DNA from: Hippasteria phrygiana
Taxonomy: Eukaryota > Echinodermata > Asteroidea > Valvatida > Goniasteridae
Reading direction: 5' to 3'
DNA length: 64,000 nt
Assembly: GCA_037893225.1 (NCBI GenBank)
Contig: JAZGUH010000022.1
Coordinates: 2,976,001-3,040,000 of the forward strand
The notes beneath the pieces were generated by a model. The model searched no databases. It saw nothing but the letters and a program-made list of their open reading frames with translations, and had not been told where the DNA came from. Position numbers and translations under genes: made by a program. Shown one piece after another: positions 46,832 to 59,146 of this stretch; within the stretch, counting starts at the first letter, position 1; every line of letters begins with the position of its first letter.

Positions 46832-47848
46832 CTCACATTACATTTTAATGAGAGAAAAACATCTTGGTTACTCGCATTACATTTTCCGACTCCCCAATAT
46901 TGTCAACATGATTTTAATACAAATAGAAGGTTCTTTCAAGGGGATTTCTTTTATAAAATTGAAAAACCTTGTCTTGTTATTTACAGCTTTATTTCAGATT
47001 TTAAATGATTGATGACGGAGAGAAAATTGCCCCAGACAACTAGATACACTACTTGTAATAATCCAAGCAGTATTTCAGTGCATCAAATATTAGAACTAAT
47101 TGACAAGTGCGCAAGAACAGGATGTTCCGGGGAAAACTAATATCACTTTCAAGGAAGCTGTTTCACGTCTTTTTAAAAAAAAAAATTTTGGGGGGGGGGT
47201 GGTTTGTTGCTGTTTTTGTTTTTGGCTGTTGTGTGACTCCGACTGCTGTAGATTTTGGATCACTATTTAATTTTCACGAAATCTACCTATTATTTTTACA
47301 AAATTTGAATTTTTTTGGTGGGGGGGGGGGGTGATCACATGAAAATAGTCCAAGGACTGACTAAATTTCCTTTCCATTGAAGTGACGTTCAGTCCTGTTT
47401 TATTTGATGCATGATTTGTTCTTGTGACACGAGAGGTTTTTTTAAGACATGTCAGCCTAATCATGGCATTACCCAATTGTCCAAGTAAAACTCTCCGATT
47501 ACGTGTTATTGTTCAAGTTTGACATTGTTTCCTTCATGGTTTCCTGTAGGAAGAAATCTAGAATGGTTTATAGTTTGCAATGTAAAGACCTATTATTCAG
47601 TTATTACATGTAGTCTGAATGAATCTATTCGGAGTGAAACATTTTCAACCAGGGCTGTGTGCCCATGCATCTCTATTCTCATTGTGTGTATTTTGTGTCC
47701 CTCTGACTGTGGACACCCCTATTGTAACAATCGATCCTTCTGTGGCAGTGACAAGCTATTTGCATATTAACTTTCTTCTCTAAGCTCCACCTCCCCGGCC
47801 AGCTGTGGCTTGACTAGTCAAGCGAGGGCGGGCTTGATGAGTCCTGTG
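46832..47848. other. Unassigned non-coding DNA
   Basis: G tracts near 47,189-47,199 and 47,320-47,330; no gene seen. Confidence 0.4.
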
Positions 47849-50388
47849 TATATAGGGGAGACCCCTTGATGCAGTGTGCATCAGTCTCCAATGTGTCAAA
47901 GTTGTGCTGGCCGGTAATGCTTGGCCATACAAGAAGAAGATACCGTGGTGTTTCACACGGTGAGAAGGCCGGGGCACTTCAACATATTTGCCTCCTTTTT
48001 CTTGCGGGGAAATGCTCTCAGACTTAACGGATGGACTGCATTTCTGCTGAGAACAGCAGACTGAGAAACATCAGCTTTGCTTCTTATCACCATCCTCTGG
48101 ACATTGAGTTTCTCTGGCAGTGTAAGTCTGAAACATCAGCAGGAGTACCCTCTGCACAGTCTTAATCGAGTCTGAGCTACTGCGGTAATATTCTCGCAAT
48201 AACACTTCTTAACCACACCGGAGCGTTTCTCCTTCCGCAGTTCGAGGTTACACTGAATTTGACTGCATCAAGTCGAGGGACAAAGCTAACACCGTTGTGC
48301 CAACTGTTGTGTTGGTGGTTCACTCCAGCGACATCATTGTTGGCCGTTATTGTTCAAAGAAACCTGTGTACATGTAGATACGTGGACTGGAGTGACCTGG
48401 AGTGACACGCACTGATGCATTATCAGGGTATTAAACCCACGCGGAATGGTTTTCATCATCCTTCCAGTCATAAATGTGGGGACCAGCAGGCTACCACCAA
48501 ATTTAACACAATTCACCAGAAACACCCATCTCACATCTGCCGTGCCGGTAAATCTGGTTCGGTGATTCAGCAAGGAACTGTGCACAGCAGGAGAGCCACG
48601 TCCGAAATCCACGTATTCTGGCTATCCTCTCAGTATGAAGCCGGGATACGTTTCAGATTAAGTCCACATATTGACATCCCCCTCCCCCCAAAAAAAAACA
48701 AACCCAAACAGTGTGATGCCCTATTATTCTCAGAGTCTTCATTTCTGTCTGCGTAAGAAAACTTGTAAAACGATGCAAACTGTTGAGGTTGAGGATACAC
48801 CAAGTCAGAGATAATCCCCCAAGCCGTGAAGTCGCCAGCCAGGGCATTTACTGTGAAAACAAAACATTGGCTTCCTGGCCAGACCCTCTACACCAACTGG
48901 AAACTACATGCGTGTGACATCGTGTTTCCCTTCAGACTCTATTTCCATCAGCCAATCCGTTCTTGGGTTTCGCCAGACTACCACTAGTGTTTTAGATGTT
49001 GCTCAGAGGGAGGTCCATTTAGTTTGCAGTACATCCTTGCTGAGTCGCATGGGTGTATAACTGATCCGATATAAAGCCCACTTGATGTTCACCTTGAGGG
49101 CAGTTTTGCCACATGCAGCGACAAACCTATTTGGCTGTATTATTACGCGCTAATGGCATCATGCTTCGGCACGGACTGAATGTTTTCAGCCAGAGAACTG
49201 TTGGATAATTTACGCTAAAGCAGTCCTACTGATAGCTGACAGCTGAATGGATTTTAGTTTCATCGAGTAAACTGAATCGGCATCAGTTGAAGAATCTGAA
49301 ACAAACTTGGAGTCCGTCACTCACTTCATTCAAGCAGTGCGCGATTGAATGCAAAGGTTGGTCTTCGGTCGCTGCTCGATCGTGAACAATTTGAGCATCC
49401 TGTCTTCATCTTTCCGCTGTCAGAAACCCCTTGCCCAGAACGGAGTGGATGTGAGCATCGCGCCAATTTGTCTCTAGCTGCCGATGCTCGTACAAGCGTT
49501 TCCCCCCGACTGTGCAAATAGACTGTAATGAGATCGCCATCATCACTGTCCATTGAAACCAGCCAACCGGACTCCTTTTGTGAAACTGTGATGAGAAATC
49601 AGTGATAGTTTCTCATGTGTTTTTGGTTATTACTTTTTTGTGGAACAGTTGCCATCGTCAGACAGTCCTTGTCCATCCGTGAGTAGCTCAAGTATTTTCT
49701 CTGGGGCCATTCCACACCCTCTTGGTCGAAATTGAGAGAACGATTTTCATGCGCAGTAGAATTTTGGAGACACTGCAAGATACGGTCTATCCAATAGTCC
49801 AGGGTTTTCAAACGTTGTGGAAATTACTGCAATTATCGCAATCATCTTTGCCCGCCTCGTTGGTAAGTGCCCAGTGAATAGACTGCACAGTCTCATTTCA
49901 TTTGCCTATTCACCTCTTCCTCCAGAGTGCAATTTTTCTCCAAAAAACTGAGAAACATTTACCCAATAGGTATTTTTGTCATTTGCTCACACTGGTGTTC
50001 GGACCTATCAAGAACTCTGATTGACACTTTTGTTTTCTGCACCTGGGCAAAACTGGTGCGTGGCAATTTCATGGATAAGTTTGTTTGCCACCGAGTCTAG
50101 TACTACACAAACAAACACCTCTTACCCACTTTATAGGCCACGATTTGTAAAGCTACATTTTCCTGTAGTCTCCAGTAACACGCTGCTTGTTCTGCGGTGA
50201 ATTGGACAAAAACATTGTTTATAAAGGATTCTGTTTGGTCGCAAGGAAATCCAGCAGCACCGTGCTCGTATGACCAAACTTGGCACTGAAATTAATCCTC
50301 GGAAATGCCATTTGACTTGACCGGGCAAAAACAGCCACCTGGAAAGACTGGTAGTGTTTTCAACCATGATGCATCTTAGCCAGTCACG
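47849..50388 (+). promoter_or_regulatory. Repeat-poor 5' flank of the GPCR gene
   Basis: This 2.5 kb is the longest stretch without transposon ends in the window. TATATAGG at 47,849-47,856 lies about 30 bases ahead of TCAGTCT (47,881). GTAAGT donors occur at 48,122 and 49,863. A distal promoter with spliced 5' UTR is therefore conceivable, but no strong acceptor was seen before the coding start. No coding ORF was recognised here. Confidence 0.35.
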
Positions 50389-50422
50389 TATATAAACAGG
50401 AGTGCAGTTGACACGGCTTTCA
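50389..50422 (+). promoter_or_regulatory. Candidate core promoter of the GPCR gene
   Basis: GTATATAAAC (TATAAA at 50,391-50,396) lies 30 bases before TTTCAAAC (A at 50,422), a fair initiator. This would give a 5' UTR of about 50 bases without an upstream ATG. Confidence 0.55.
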
Positions 50423-50471
50423 AACGTGAAACCGATTTTGAATCGAGGAGGTAATTTTGTGACACGTCGAT

Positions 50472-51635
50472 ATGGAGAAAAGCTCAAGCCTCATGTTGAC
50501 CACCACGGGATATGCAGACACACTGACGACATTGATGGGGTTGAACGGCACGAACCAGAGTGCTCCCGCGAACAACTTATTTCTTGAAAAGTTGCAGAGT
50601 GTCTCGTTCATTGTGGTGTGCATCCTATGCAGCCTGGGGCTGTTGTGCAATGGTTTCATCATCGTCATCTTGATCCGCTTTCCCAACATGAAGACCCTGG
50701 CCAATAACTTCATACTAAACCTAGCGTTGGCGGACTTTTTCTTTATGGTGTCCTTCCTGTTCCTTGGACACCAGCTCAAGGCCGGGGAGTGGGTCTTCGG
50801 CCAGTTCCTGTGCCGGCTGATCGTGCCATGGGATGCCATGACCCAATTCCTGGTCATCTACTTTGTCATGATCTTGAGCATAGACCGGTACTTCGCCATC
50901 TGCCTGCCTATCAAATCCATGAATTTTCGGACGCTACGCAATGGCCGCATCACCAGCGGGGTGACGTGGCTGGTGGCCATAATGACCACACTGCCGCTGT
51001 GGATCTACACCAAGCACCTGTGCATTAAAGACAGGTGCATGTGCATAGCCCTGGTGTCCGATGACTTGGAAGGTGACATCCAGTGGTGGATCATCTACAC
51101 CATCATCATTGGATTCTGCGTCCCACTCACCATCGTCTGCATCTGTTACCTACTGATCCTGCAGCAGCTGCTGATGAACCCCATGCAGGATTCCAAGAAC
51201 ACGTCCCACCGGGCCGCTCGGCGGGTGGCCATCCTCGTCATCTGCATCATCATCGTCTTTATCCTCTGCTTTCTCCCCTTCTACGTATTCCAGTTTGTCC
51301 TGACGAGTCTGGAGGACTACACAGACATGACCACGCTGGTCTTCGTCATCACCTGGGTCCTCATGTACTCGCACAGCATCATCAACCCCATCGTCTACAC
51401 GCTGGTGGGCGAGAACTTCCGCAGGAACATTGCCTTCATCTTCTGCCGTCGGACACGCAACGTTATGTACTCACGCCAGAGCAGCATGCGTACATCCAGC
51501 TTTCACAGCCGTCGTACGCGCAACTCGCTAAAGTCCACCAACAGCAATGACCCAACCGGAATGCGCCCTCACAATGGATATTACATTCATCTGGACACTG
51601 GACAACGCCGTGGAGCGAGAGAGGATCCAGTCTAA
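50472..51635 (+). CDS. Somatostatin/opioid-type peptide receptor (class A GPCR), intronless
   Basis: 387 residues, seven membrane segments, start at the first ATG after the TATA box (GATATGG context). Two N-glycosylation sequons (N25, N28) precede TM1. Landmarks: N60 in TM1; LALAD with D88; C114 at 3.25 and Cys at 184/189/191 in loop 2; D121 at position 3.32; DRY at 138-140; W166; P218; CFLP at 266-269; NPIVY at 305-309; helix 8 with C325, a possible palmitoylation site. D3.32 with Y299 at 7.43 and the CRL..D..Q pattern place it near somatostatin, opioid and allatostatin-C receptors, which bind peptides and couple mostly to Gi/o. Odd: the TM6 toggle Trp (6.48) is Phe267. The ligand is unknown. 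The tail is Ser/Arg rich. The third-position GC is far higher than the flanks. Confidence 0.93.
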   Translation: MEKSSSLMLTTTGYADTLTTLMGLNGTNQSAPANNLFLEKLQSVSFIVVCILCSLGLLCNGFIIVILIRFPNMKTLANNFILNLALADFFFMVSFLFLGHQLKAGEWVFGQFLCRLIVPWDAMTQFLVIYFVMILSIDRYFAICLPIKSMNFRTLRNGRITSGVTWLVAIMTTLPLWIYTKHLCIKDRCMCIALVSDDLEGDIQWWIIYTIIIGFCVPLTIVCICYLLILQQLLMNPMQDSKNTSHRAARRVAILVICIIIVFILCFLPFYVFQFVLTSLEDYTDMTTLVFVITWVLMYSHSIINPIVYTLVGENFRRNIAFIFCRRTRNVMYSRQSSMRTSSFHSRRTRNSLKSTNSNDPTGMRPHNGYYIHLDTGQRRGAREDPV

Positions 51636-51863
51636 ATCGTATGTAAAGTACAAGTTCATTTATGTATTCAAATGATAATTTAATTTCACTGATAAGTGGT
51701 TAATTAGATACATGTGACAATATCTAGTCATCGAAAAAAAGTTGCTTTTTACATGTAAATAAGATTGGTAAGTTATTGACGAGTGAACTTATAAAGTCAA
51801 GTACTGTAGTTGTGTAGAGTTTGTAAATGTTAGAGACTTGACCCAGTGTACAAGTGCCAAACA
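51636..51863 (+). other. 3' UTR of the GPCR gene
   Basis: AT-rich sequence from the TAA stop to the polyadenylation signal. No other feature seen. Confidence 0.6.
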
Positions 51864-51869
51864 AATAAA
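51864..51869 (+). terminator. Polyadenylation signal
   Basis: AATAAA 229 bases after the stop codon, followed within 20-40 bases by TTTGTTTGGAGAATGTTTTT, a GT-rich downstream element. Confidence 0.6.
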
Positions 51870-52064
51870 AGTGACAAAAAAACCTTTGTTTGGAGAATGT
51901 TTTTCCCCCAAGAAGAGCAATCCAACAGTACATTTGACAATACCAGTGTATTTCAGCTCAATCTCTGTAGGGGATTGCCAAATGTAGTAAATCACAGATG
52001 ACACATTTTGAGTAAACTCCAAGCAAATACCAAGGCAACATATTTTATGTCAGAAGTTGTTACA

Positions 52065-52213
52065 TTAACCCCTAACCCTGTGGCACTTTTTAATACTGGG
52101 AATGTACACTGTTATAGTATACCAATGGCACACTCTTTGTACAGCCCTGAAGCCATCAAAAAACAACACAACAAGGTGTTAGATTTTGGTGGATTTGGGA
52201 CGGTTAGGGTTGA
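52065..52213. mobile_element. TTAA family 1 MITE
   Basis: Starts TTAACCCCTAACCCTG and ends GGACGGTTAGGGTTGA (last TTAA mutated). 149 bp. TTTTGGTGGATTTGGGACGG resembles the inner part of 3142-3450. Confidence 0.65.
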
Positions 52214-53000
52214 TGTCCAAAAACTGCAAACCCTCGAAACCCTCGAAACACGTTCAGCATCATGCCCTTAATCCAGGAAAGAAAGGAGGCCCCTTTTCCC
52301 TCACTTTTTGGAGTGGTTGCCATGCTTATTTTCAAAGACGGTTGCCACTTTTTTTTTCCCAAGACGCCTACCACAAACAGTGGATTCTATCAAATCACTT
52401 CAAAACACGGAATAGACTAGCTGAGAGGAATTTCCTATCTGCCATGTTTATGGATTTCTCGGGAGAATACAACCACACACAGTTCCTATTTATTTTTCAT
52501 TTTAAAAGTCATATTTTAAGGGCGTCGAACTCGACAGTCACCAGGGGGTTCTTCCTAATTCATTCTGTATAAGATTGTATATATTTTAGCACTGGCCACC
52601 CTATATCTTACCATCATTGCTTTGAGAATTTTGTAAATATGTACACAATTAAATTCCGCGCATTTAAGTGTAACTTTAAGGAACATTTGTTGCCCTCTGA
52701 AACAAAAGTTTGCATGTGTGTATATTACATGTAGCAAAAAGAGTCTTATAGCAGTGTGTACAACACAAATGTCATTGCTGATACATGTACATGTACATCC
52801 TTATCTTTATTTTCTAATGGCTCATAACAGCATTTATTTTTACAAGTAAGGTTAATATGAACTTGGTGGTTTTGTTTGTGCCATGAAATAACCCTGTTAA
52901 ACTTTCTATTAATTTAATACTTATTGAAGAAATAATGAGAAAAACAGTTAGTATTTAGCTGTCGATTTACTTACATGTTCATGTTACCATGGTCGTTGTA
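52214..53000. other. Unassigned non-coding DNA
   Basis: No gene; TACATG runs near 52,783-52,797. Confidence 0.4.
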
Positions 53001-53396
53001 TACAGTGGAATGCCGCTATACCGAACATTCGGCTATACCAAACATTCGGCTATACCGAACACCATCCTTGGCTCCCAAATTTTTGTGTACAAAACTTAAC
53101 GAACATTGTTGTTAGAAAAATAGAAAGGCAACGGATAAAATATAATTTACTGGTCATTTGGGCTGTTTGTAATTCCCAAACGGCCGCAGCTTTATGTTGA
53201 AGAGTGACAGGTGGCTATTATTTCCCCAAGGAATAGAAGGGAAAAGCCAACTGCTGCTTTAGAATTCGGTAAGCTTAGAAAGTATGAACATGTAATTACA
53301 TAATCCAACGTCCTCAAGTAACCGGCGGCTGAAAATCACTAGACCGAACAAAATCTGTGGATCCCGCGATGTTCGTTATAGCGGCGTTCCACTGTA
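53001..53396. mobile_element. Tigger/pogo-like MITE with TA duplication
   Basis: TA, then CAGTGGAATGCCGCTATACC at the left; GTTATAGCGGCGTTCCACTG, then TA, at the right. About 26 bp of inverted repeat, CAGTGGAAYGCCGCTATA, matches the style of pogo/Tigger termini. CGGCTATACCRAACATT is tandemly repeated three times at the left end. 392 bp without transposase. Confidence 0.85.
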
Positions 53397-54026
53397 ATGG
53401 GTGGAAAACCCATTAAAAAATGTATCAGTATTTATGTATTTCCGAAAAATGTGAGCTCATCTAACAGAATAATGAAGGTGTAAACACCAACTTAAACTTG
53501 ACAGAAGTTAAAGGATTTAGCCAATATTTTTTGTGAAAATGAACTTGTGTTGCAGTGCATAGATTGTATTTCAGATTGGCCATTTTTGTGTGTCAAGTAT
53601 AGTGAATGAGGTGACATTTTAGCGTTAGAAGGTGGGACAAATGGACCTAGGAAGTAATGCTGTTCAGCGAGTTTACCTTATTGAAATTGTGAAGCCAGGT
53701 GGGAATGAAACAGTGTGGTGTTGTGTCACGGCGTACATTTAATTTCATACAAAATGGGATCACAACTGCCTGCTTTTGCGACAAACACAAACACTAAATT
53801 GTTCAAACTCATAAGGAAACTGCAATGGTTTCCTTTAGGTCCCTAAAACAAAGTAAATATAATCCTCAACATAAGCATCTTACGTATGAAGTACATTTTG
53901 TCAGAGAAACCGTATAATACAACGTGGTAATATTTTTGCATGTCTCCATGATGCACCATTATTACTTAATAGGTCCATTGACAATGTTGGTGAGGTTTTT
54001 CATTGATTGTAGCCGATTGTCAAGAC
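53397..54026. other. Unassigned AT-rich DNA
   Basis: No feature seen. Confidence 0.4.
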
Positions 54027-54554
54027 TTAAGCCTGGTTTCCATATAGTCGTTATAATCGCCGACAGCGTCGCCAAAGAGTCCCCGATGCAACGCTGATAA
54101 ATGGAAACACTTCATCGGGGACTTTCCCAACATGGACGGCGACAGTCGGCAAAGATCAACCAAGTTCAACTTTGCCGGCTGTCGCCGTCGCGTCGTGAGA
54201 GTAGGCCTATTCAAATACACGTACTGGCATGCTGTGCATTCAACGATGTCTCTCACCGCTTGGGTTCCACAAATTTGACCCATTTTATCCTTTGACCAAG
54301 AAATATGAGCATAAATGTAAGTAAAATAGCTGCCCGTAATTGAAATCTATCGAAATGAAATATCAGTTCAGCTTTCAAAAAAGTGTGAAGTACCAAAAAA
54401 CGCCTTTCAGTGAGACATTTTCAAGCATTCGGACGCCATTTTGTTGAAAATTTTCAGCCGAATGACGGCCAGAACCGTCTCTGCCCGGACGTCTGCGACT
54501 TGCCATCTTGCGTGCTGTCGGCGTTCATTGCGATTATATGGAAACCAGGCTTAA
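54027..54554. mobile_element. MITE with GCCTGGTTTCCATATA ends
   Basis: A perfect 16-bp inverted repeat, GCCTGGTTTCCATATA at 54,031-54,046 and its inverse at 54,535-54,550, is bounded by TTAA on both sides. Inside, GGCGACAGTCGGC and CGGCTGTCGCCGTCG form further inverted words. 528 bp. Confidence 0.85.
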
Positions 54555-56613
54555 CAGTCATCATCGGTCACACACAGTTGAGAAGCAATCATGCAGGTAT
54601 TTTCAGAAAAAGGATCATTGCTGCTTTTTCTGTGACAGTGCAATATTGTAGTTCAGGCTGGTCAGATACAGGCGATCAAGAAATCAGGTTTCAAAATGTA
54701 CAGCTCATGTTAATCATGTAAATTGTAAAGAATAGATGCTTTATTTAATCATTTTATTCAACCTTTATACTTGAAATGTACAATCAAATATTGTAAAAAA
54801 GAGCTTTATATGACATCGGAATGTAAGAACTGTCTGCTTTTATTTATGATGGAATTGAAGAATGCCTTGTATTTTTTACCTTTAAGTTTTGTGTTTCTTT
54901 TAATAGTACGTTTTTGGAACAAAGATTTGGAATGGTTAAATAAGAACTGAATGATGTGTACAGAAGTTTGATACTTGGCGATTGATAGGCTCAGGGTTTA
55001 CATGTAACATGAGATGATTTTATTCACATATTTTTTTAAGACAATATGTCACCGTAGTAAGGATGCTTGCAAAATTCTCTTACTAAAGCGATTGCGAAGT
55101 AATGTTAACCGTTGCCAAAATAAAGTTGCGCAAAGCACATTACAGGGCATATTACAGTGCTTTAGGTTTTGTTGGTACAGACAATAGTGATTTCACATTT
55201 ATTGAAGTAGATTTGTCTATAGTAGCCCTACTTTAATTGAAAAATTTCAGATTGTAGAGATGTAATTTTTTTAAAATTAAAGCATTGAGTAAACTTTAAT
55301 AAGTACGGTTACTGGGAATTTACTTATGTTTGTACCCCCAAAATGGCGTTGTTGCAGCCCTCTCTCGCTCAGAAATATGGCCTTTTCTAATGGCTTTTCA
55401 AAGGCTTTATAATAGACACAACTCTGAGAGAAACAGCACTGTTAGGCTTGAAATGCATGTGAAACATTTTCCTTCTCAAAATGGAAGGTGTGCAGCAATT
55501 TTCAATTTATCCTTCACCGGCATTGGAGTACTTGACGTAAAGGTTTTAGGAAAAACAAATCTTGCTGATGGGACAAATGGATGGGGGGGAGTTGTGAGCT
55601 GTGTTGAGAGTTGAAGTGTGAGGCTGTGCCGCATGCAGGCCTGCTGGGATTGATTTCTCCATTCAGTGTGGATGATACGGATAGTGGAAATAGGTTAGAA
55701 TAACATGGACCCAAGGAAAAGTAATCCAGGTTTCTTTGTACGCCATCAAAGGATTATACATGTAGGCCCCAGAAGGGACCACAGAAGCGGATGTCTGGCA
55801 GCCCGCTAAATTAACTTATCTGATCTTCAGTGCCGTTTACGGCGAAGGGATGGCTGTTGAGGGATGACTAAATAAGAAGAAAAAAGATTGGAGCAATGGT
55901 TGGCTCAGTAAATTGGGCAAGATTCCAATTGACAGAATTGCTTTGAATAGCGAACAAGGGAAAGAAATTGGCAGTTTCCAAGTGTAGTGTTGGAGAAAGT
56001 TCCGGCTTTTGAAGTCATTCTGTCAAGCAAGTGAATATTTTCTTTGACTTCAACATCCAGGCCCACTTTCATAGGGCTGCTGTGCAAAAAATGTGGCTGT
56101 GCACAGAAAAAAAGGTTTCTTAGCTAAAGCAGGTTACCACCCAAAATGACATGTGATTTGCACTGATTTTTACTGGTTATCAGCTAATTTGAGCTGAGCA
56201 GGAAAATTTTGCAAAGCAATATTTTGCACTGAAGTGACTCTATTAAATTATGGCCCGAACTCAGTTTCATTTCCGTGCTAAGCATAGATAGTGCAAGGAA
56301 CCAGTCGCAGGCAATATGCCTTGATTGCTATCTTGGCTGATAACCTGCTTTAAGCTAAATTCTTACTGTGCTTAGCAATATATTGGGCATCAGCTCTGTG
56401 AAATTGGGCCCCGGTATGGGTGTGTTTTCCAGAAACCAATTGGCAGCTCTTGGTACCTTTCAACACTAAACCAAGGAAATTGCAGTTGTGTGTTCAGAGT
56501 AAATGTGTCTTGAGAGCGAATGCTTCAGCCCGAGGGCTGGAGAATGCAAGGGTAGAGGAGGTCTGTGTGTCAGTTTGTGAAAGCGTGTATTTCGTGGGTC
56601 TGTGTGAGGACTT
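54555..56613. other. Unassigned non-coding DNA
   Basis: No exon or bounded repeat recognised in this AT-rich stretch. Confidence 0.4.
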
Positions 56614-56955
56614 GAGGCCTTTTTACACTGGACAAAACTTGATGCACGTTTCGCACTTCATCAGTTTTCAACCCTGCCCCCCACCCACCCCTGTGAGCCC
56701 CCAAAAATTGGTTTTGCTCTGGGTTGAAATTAACACCACCCCAGACCAGGTATAAGATTTCTTGCCACGGTTCAAAGTCTCGCCCACATTGAAAACAGTA
56801 GTGTGAAATAAGCAAGGGGGGTGAGTTTATCTTGGGTTGAACTACTAACAAGTGTGAAACGACACAGTGTTGAACATGGTGTTGAAAAATTGAGATTCAA
56901 CCCACAAGCAGCCCCAAAGTTCACCCGGGTTGACAGACTCTAGTGTGAATAAGCT
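56614..56955. mobile_element. AACCCGGGTTGA-type MITE, copy 2, decayed
   Basis: Left end GAGGCCTTTTTACACTGG, right end CTCTAGTGTGAATAAGC. Interior GGGTTGAAATTAACACCACC, TGAAAACAGTAGTGTGAAAT, CACCCGGGTTGA; parallels 17,538-17,829. Confidence 0.65.
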
Positions 56956-58816
56956 TTTATTGTTGTAACCCACATACAATAAGGATATTCATGAGGGAGT
57001 CAAGAGGCTGGTGTTTTTTTTGTACTGGAAAGCAATTCCCTCCCCCCCCCCCCCCCCCCCCACCACCGCCCTGCTCTCTGTTGAGAATTCAAATTAAAAC
57101 ACAACAACAAGGGCCTCCAGTAAAGTGCATCTGAAGTGCCTCTCACTGCTTAAATCTCTATCCCCACCTACATGTACATGTATAAACTCCTCGGAAGTTG
57201 AACCATGTTTCAAAACAGTCATTACGAAACCAGGCCACATAAATTACATTAGTCAAGTACAACAGACAGCCAGTTTAAATCACCAAAGTTGTTGGTACAT
57301 GTTTGACTTGAACCCACGCAACCTTTCATGTCTTGGCAATATCCATGTCATTTTATAGCCCTGTGGGATAAACTCATATTTGTGGTTTTCGGACAAACAA
57401 TCGTACATGTAGTAACTACATGTATAGTCACATGTGTCCATGTCCCAAATACATACACATGTATATCAAAGTTCAAGTGTCTTTAAATTAAGGACATTCT
57501 TTCATTGTTAAAAAATAAAAATTGTAAGGTACGTTTTTTGATAAAGTGGCACATGGAATCTGTGGCATACATGTACATCCATTTTTCGCATGGGGATATT
57601 TCTTGATAACTGTTCCCTGATGATTTTTTGTTTCCTGTTTTATGATTTAACAAGGCAAAAAGCAATTGGAGAATTGAGGAACAAAGAAGCAAAGAAGTTG
57701 GGGTTTCATTCTTTTGGTTTTTTTAATCCATGGATAAAGTTTTTGCACTTGTACAACATACAGGGGGGACGGGGGGGTGGATGTGTAAGATGGGAGAGCC
57801 TGGAACAGAGGGAGGAGGTGAGAGAAAAGGAATGGATGTGGGAAGTGGGATGTGTGGAGGGAAATATTCATTAGGGAATCAAGGAAGACGCTAGTGAAAA
57901 AGTGTATGTCGGGTTTGATTTTTTTCTGATTTTAAAATTTTAGACATCGGATGTTTTGTTGACAGTTGTTGTGAATCAGGGATATTGAGGTTGATCTGTG
58001 CGTAGCTGAGAAACATCGCCTAGTGGCTGTGTGGACACTAAATTTCAACGCGACACGTAGAAAGGCCTCAAAATCACTTCAGGTAGTTTACAAGTTAGAG
58101 TCCATTAGTGAGGATGCATACGGGAACGCCGACCCAAATATATTCTGTGTCCCAGAATGCATTGTCAAGCATGCACAATGGCTATGTCAAGTTGTCTGAA
58201 GCTATTATAGAGTATTTTTCGTCGGATCTCTTTTTCCCCCCTACCCTGTAAGTTGTGGCCATAAGTAAATGTCGGTTAGCCCGTTATGTACATGTATGCT
58301 CCTTTCATCATTTGATCACGGATGACAAATTTGTTTTCAACTTGCCGCCCCAGAACGGATGTTGGGGAGTTGTTAATAAAAGAATTCAATATATTAATGT
58401 ATGTATAGTGACATGCCTGGTTGGTTCAGTGTGTTTGTTAATGGATTCTGGATGGGAATGGGGAATTTACACACTCCATATTGAGCTGTTTAATGTTTGC
58501 CTTTTTCCCCCCCTGGTGAAGTCCAGATTACTTTTAGGGGAAGCTTTATTTGAAACTTTGGTTGTATTTGAAACTTTGGTTGTATTTGACTGCTGTTTAT
58601 TTTTGCATTGCAAAGATGCTTTCAGCGGCGTAAATCAGCGCAAAGCGATGACTGTTCGTTTGGGAGAGGGTTTCTGGAGGGGGAGTAAATAATATAATAA
58701 ACATACATAAACATTATGAGTGGATCCACAAATAGTTTGGAAGGGCTGGGCCCAACAGACTTGTTTTAAACCCTAACAAACAAATGCATTACCGTATCAA
58801 GTGCCTGAGGAAGCTT
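56956..58816. other. Unassigned non-coding DNA
   Basis: C tract at 57,042-57,062. TACATG runs at 57,171-57,182 and near 57,410-57,470. GGTTGTATTTGAAACTTT is duplicated in tandem near 58,550-58,580. The ORF at 58,255-58,692 (145 codons) has no recognisable domain and is probably chance. Confidence 0.4.
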
Positions 58817-59069
58817 AAGGCCTTTTCACACTACGAAAAATCTCGGTGTTGGACCCGGGTCCGACCCGTGTTAACTAGACTGACCTTTTCACACTGCAAC
58901 ATTTCAACACGGCACTGACCCGTGTGGAGTGCTCAACCCGGGTTGAAACTCAACCCTGCTCGGGAGGTGGGTTGAAAGCTCTCGACCCATGTAGAGAAGT
59001 TTGACTCGTGTTGAAAAAACCTCTGGGTTGAGTTCGACCCGTGTAACCACGTTGAGTAGTGTGAAAAGG
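58817..59069. mobile_element. AACCCGGGTTGA-type MITE, copy 3
   Basis: Left AAGGCCTTTTCACACTACG, right GTTGAGTAGTGTGAAAAGG. The interior is dense in GACCCGTGTTGA and AACCCGGGTTGAAACTCAAC. Similar words continue to about 59,130, so the true right end may be further on or a second copy follows. Confidence 0.7.
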
Positions 59070-59146
59070 TAGCATAATTGACCCGTGTTGAAATTTTAAG
59101 AAGTCTACACGGGTCGGACCCGTGGTGATTTCAGAAAACTGATTTT

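Noticed and set aside
51083..51550. 155-codon ORF rich in His and Pro overlapping the GPCR
   Set aside because: It is a frame shadow of the GPCR coding sequence, caused by its GC-rich codons.
54101..54721. ORFs with Arg/Pro-rich translation
   Set aside because: They lie in and across the right end of the GCCTGGTTTCC MITE.
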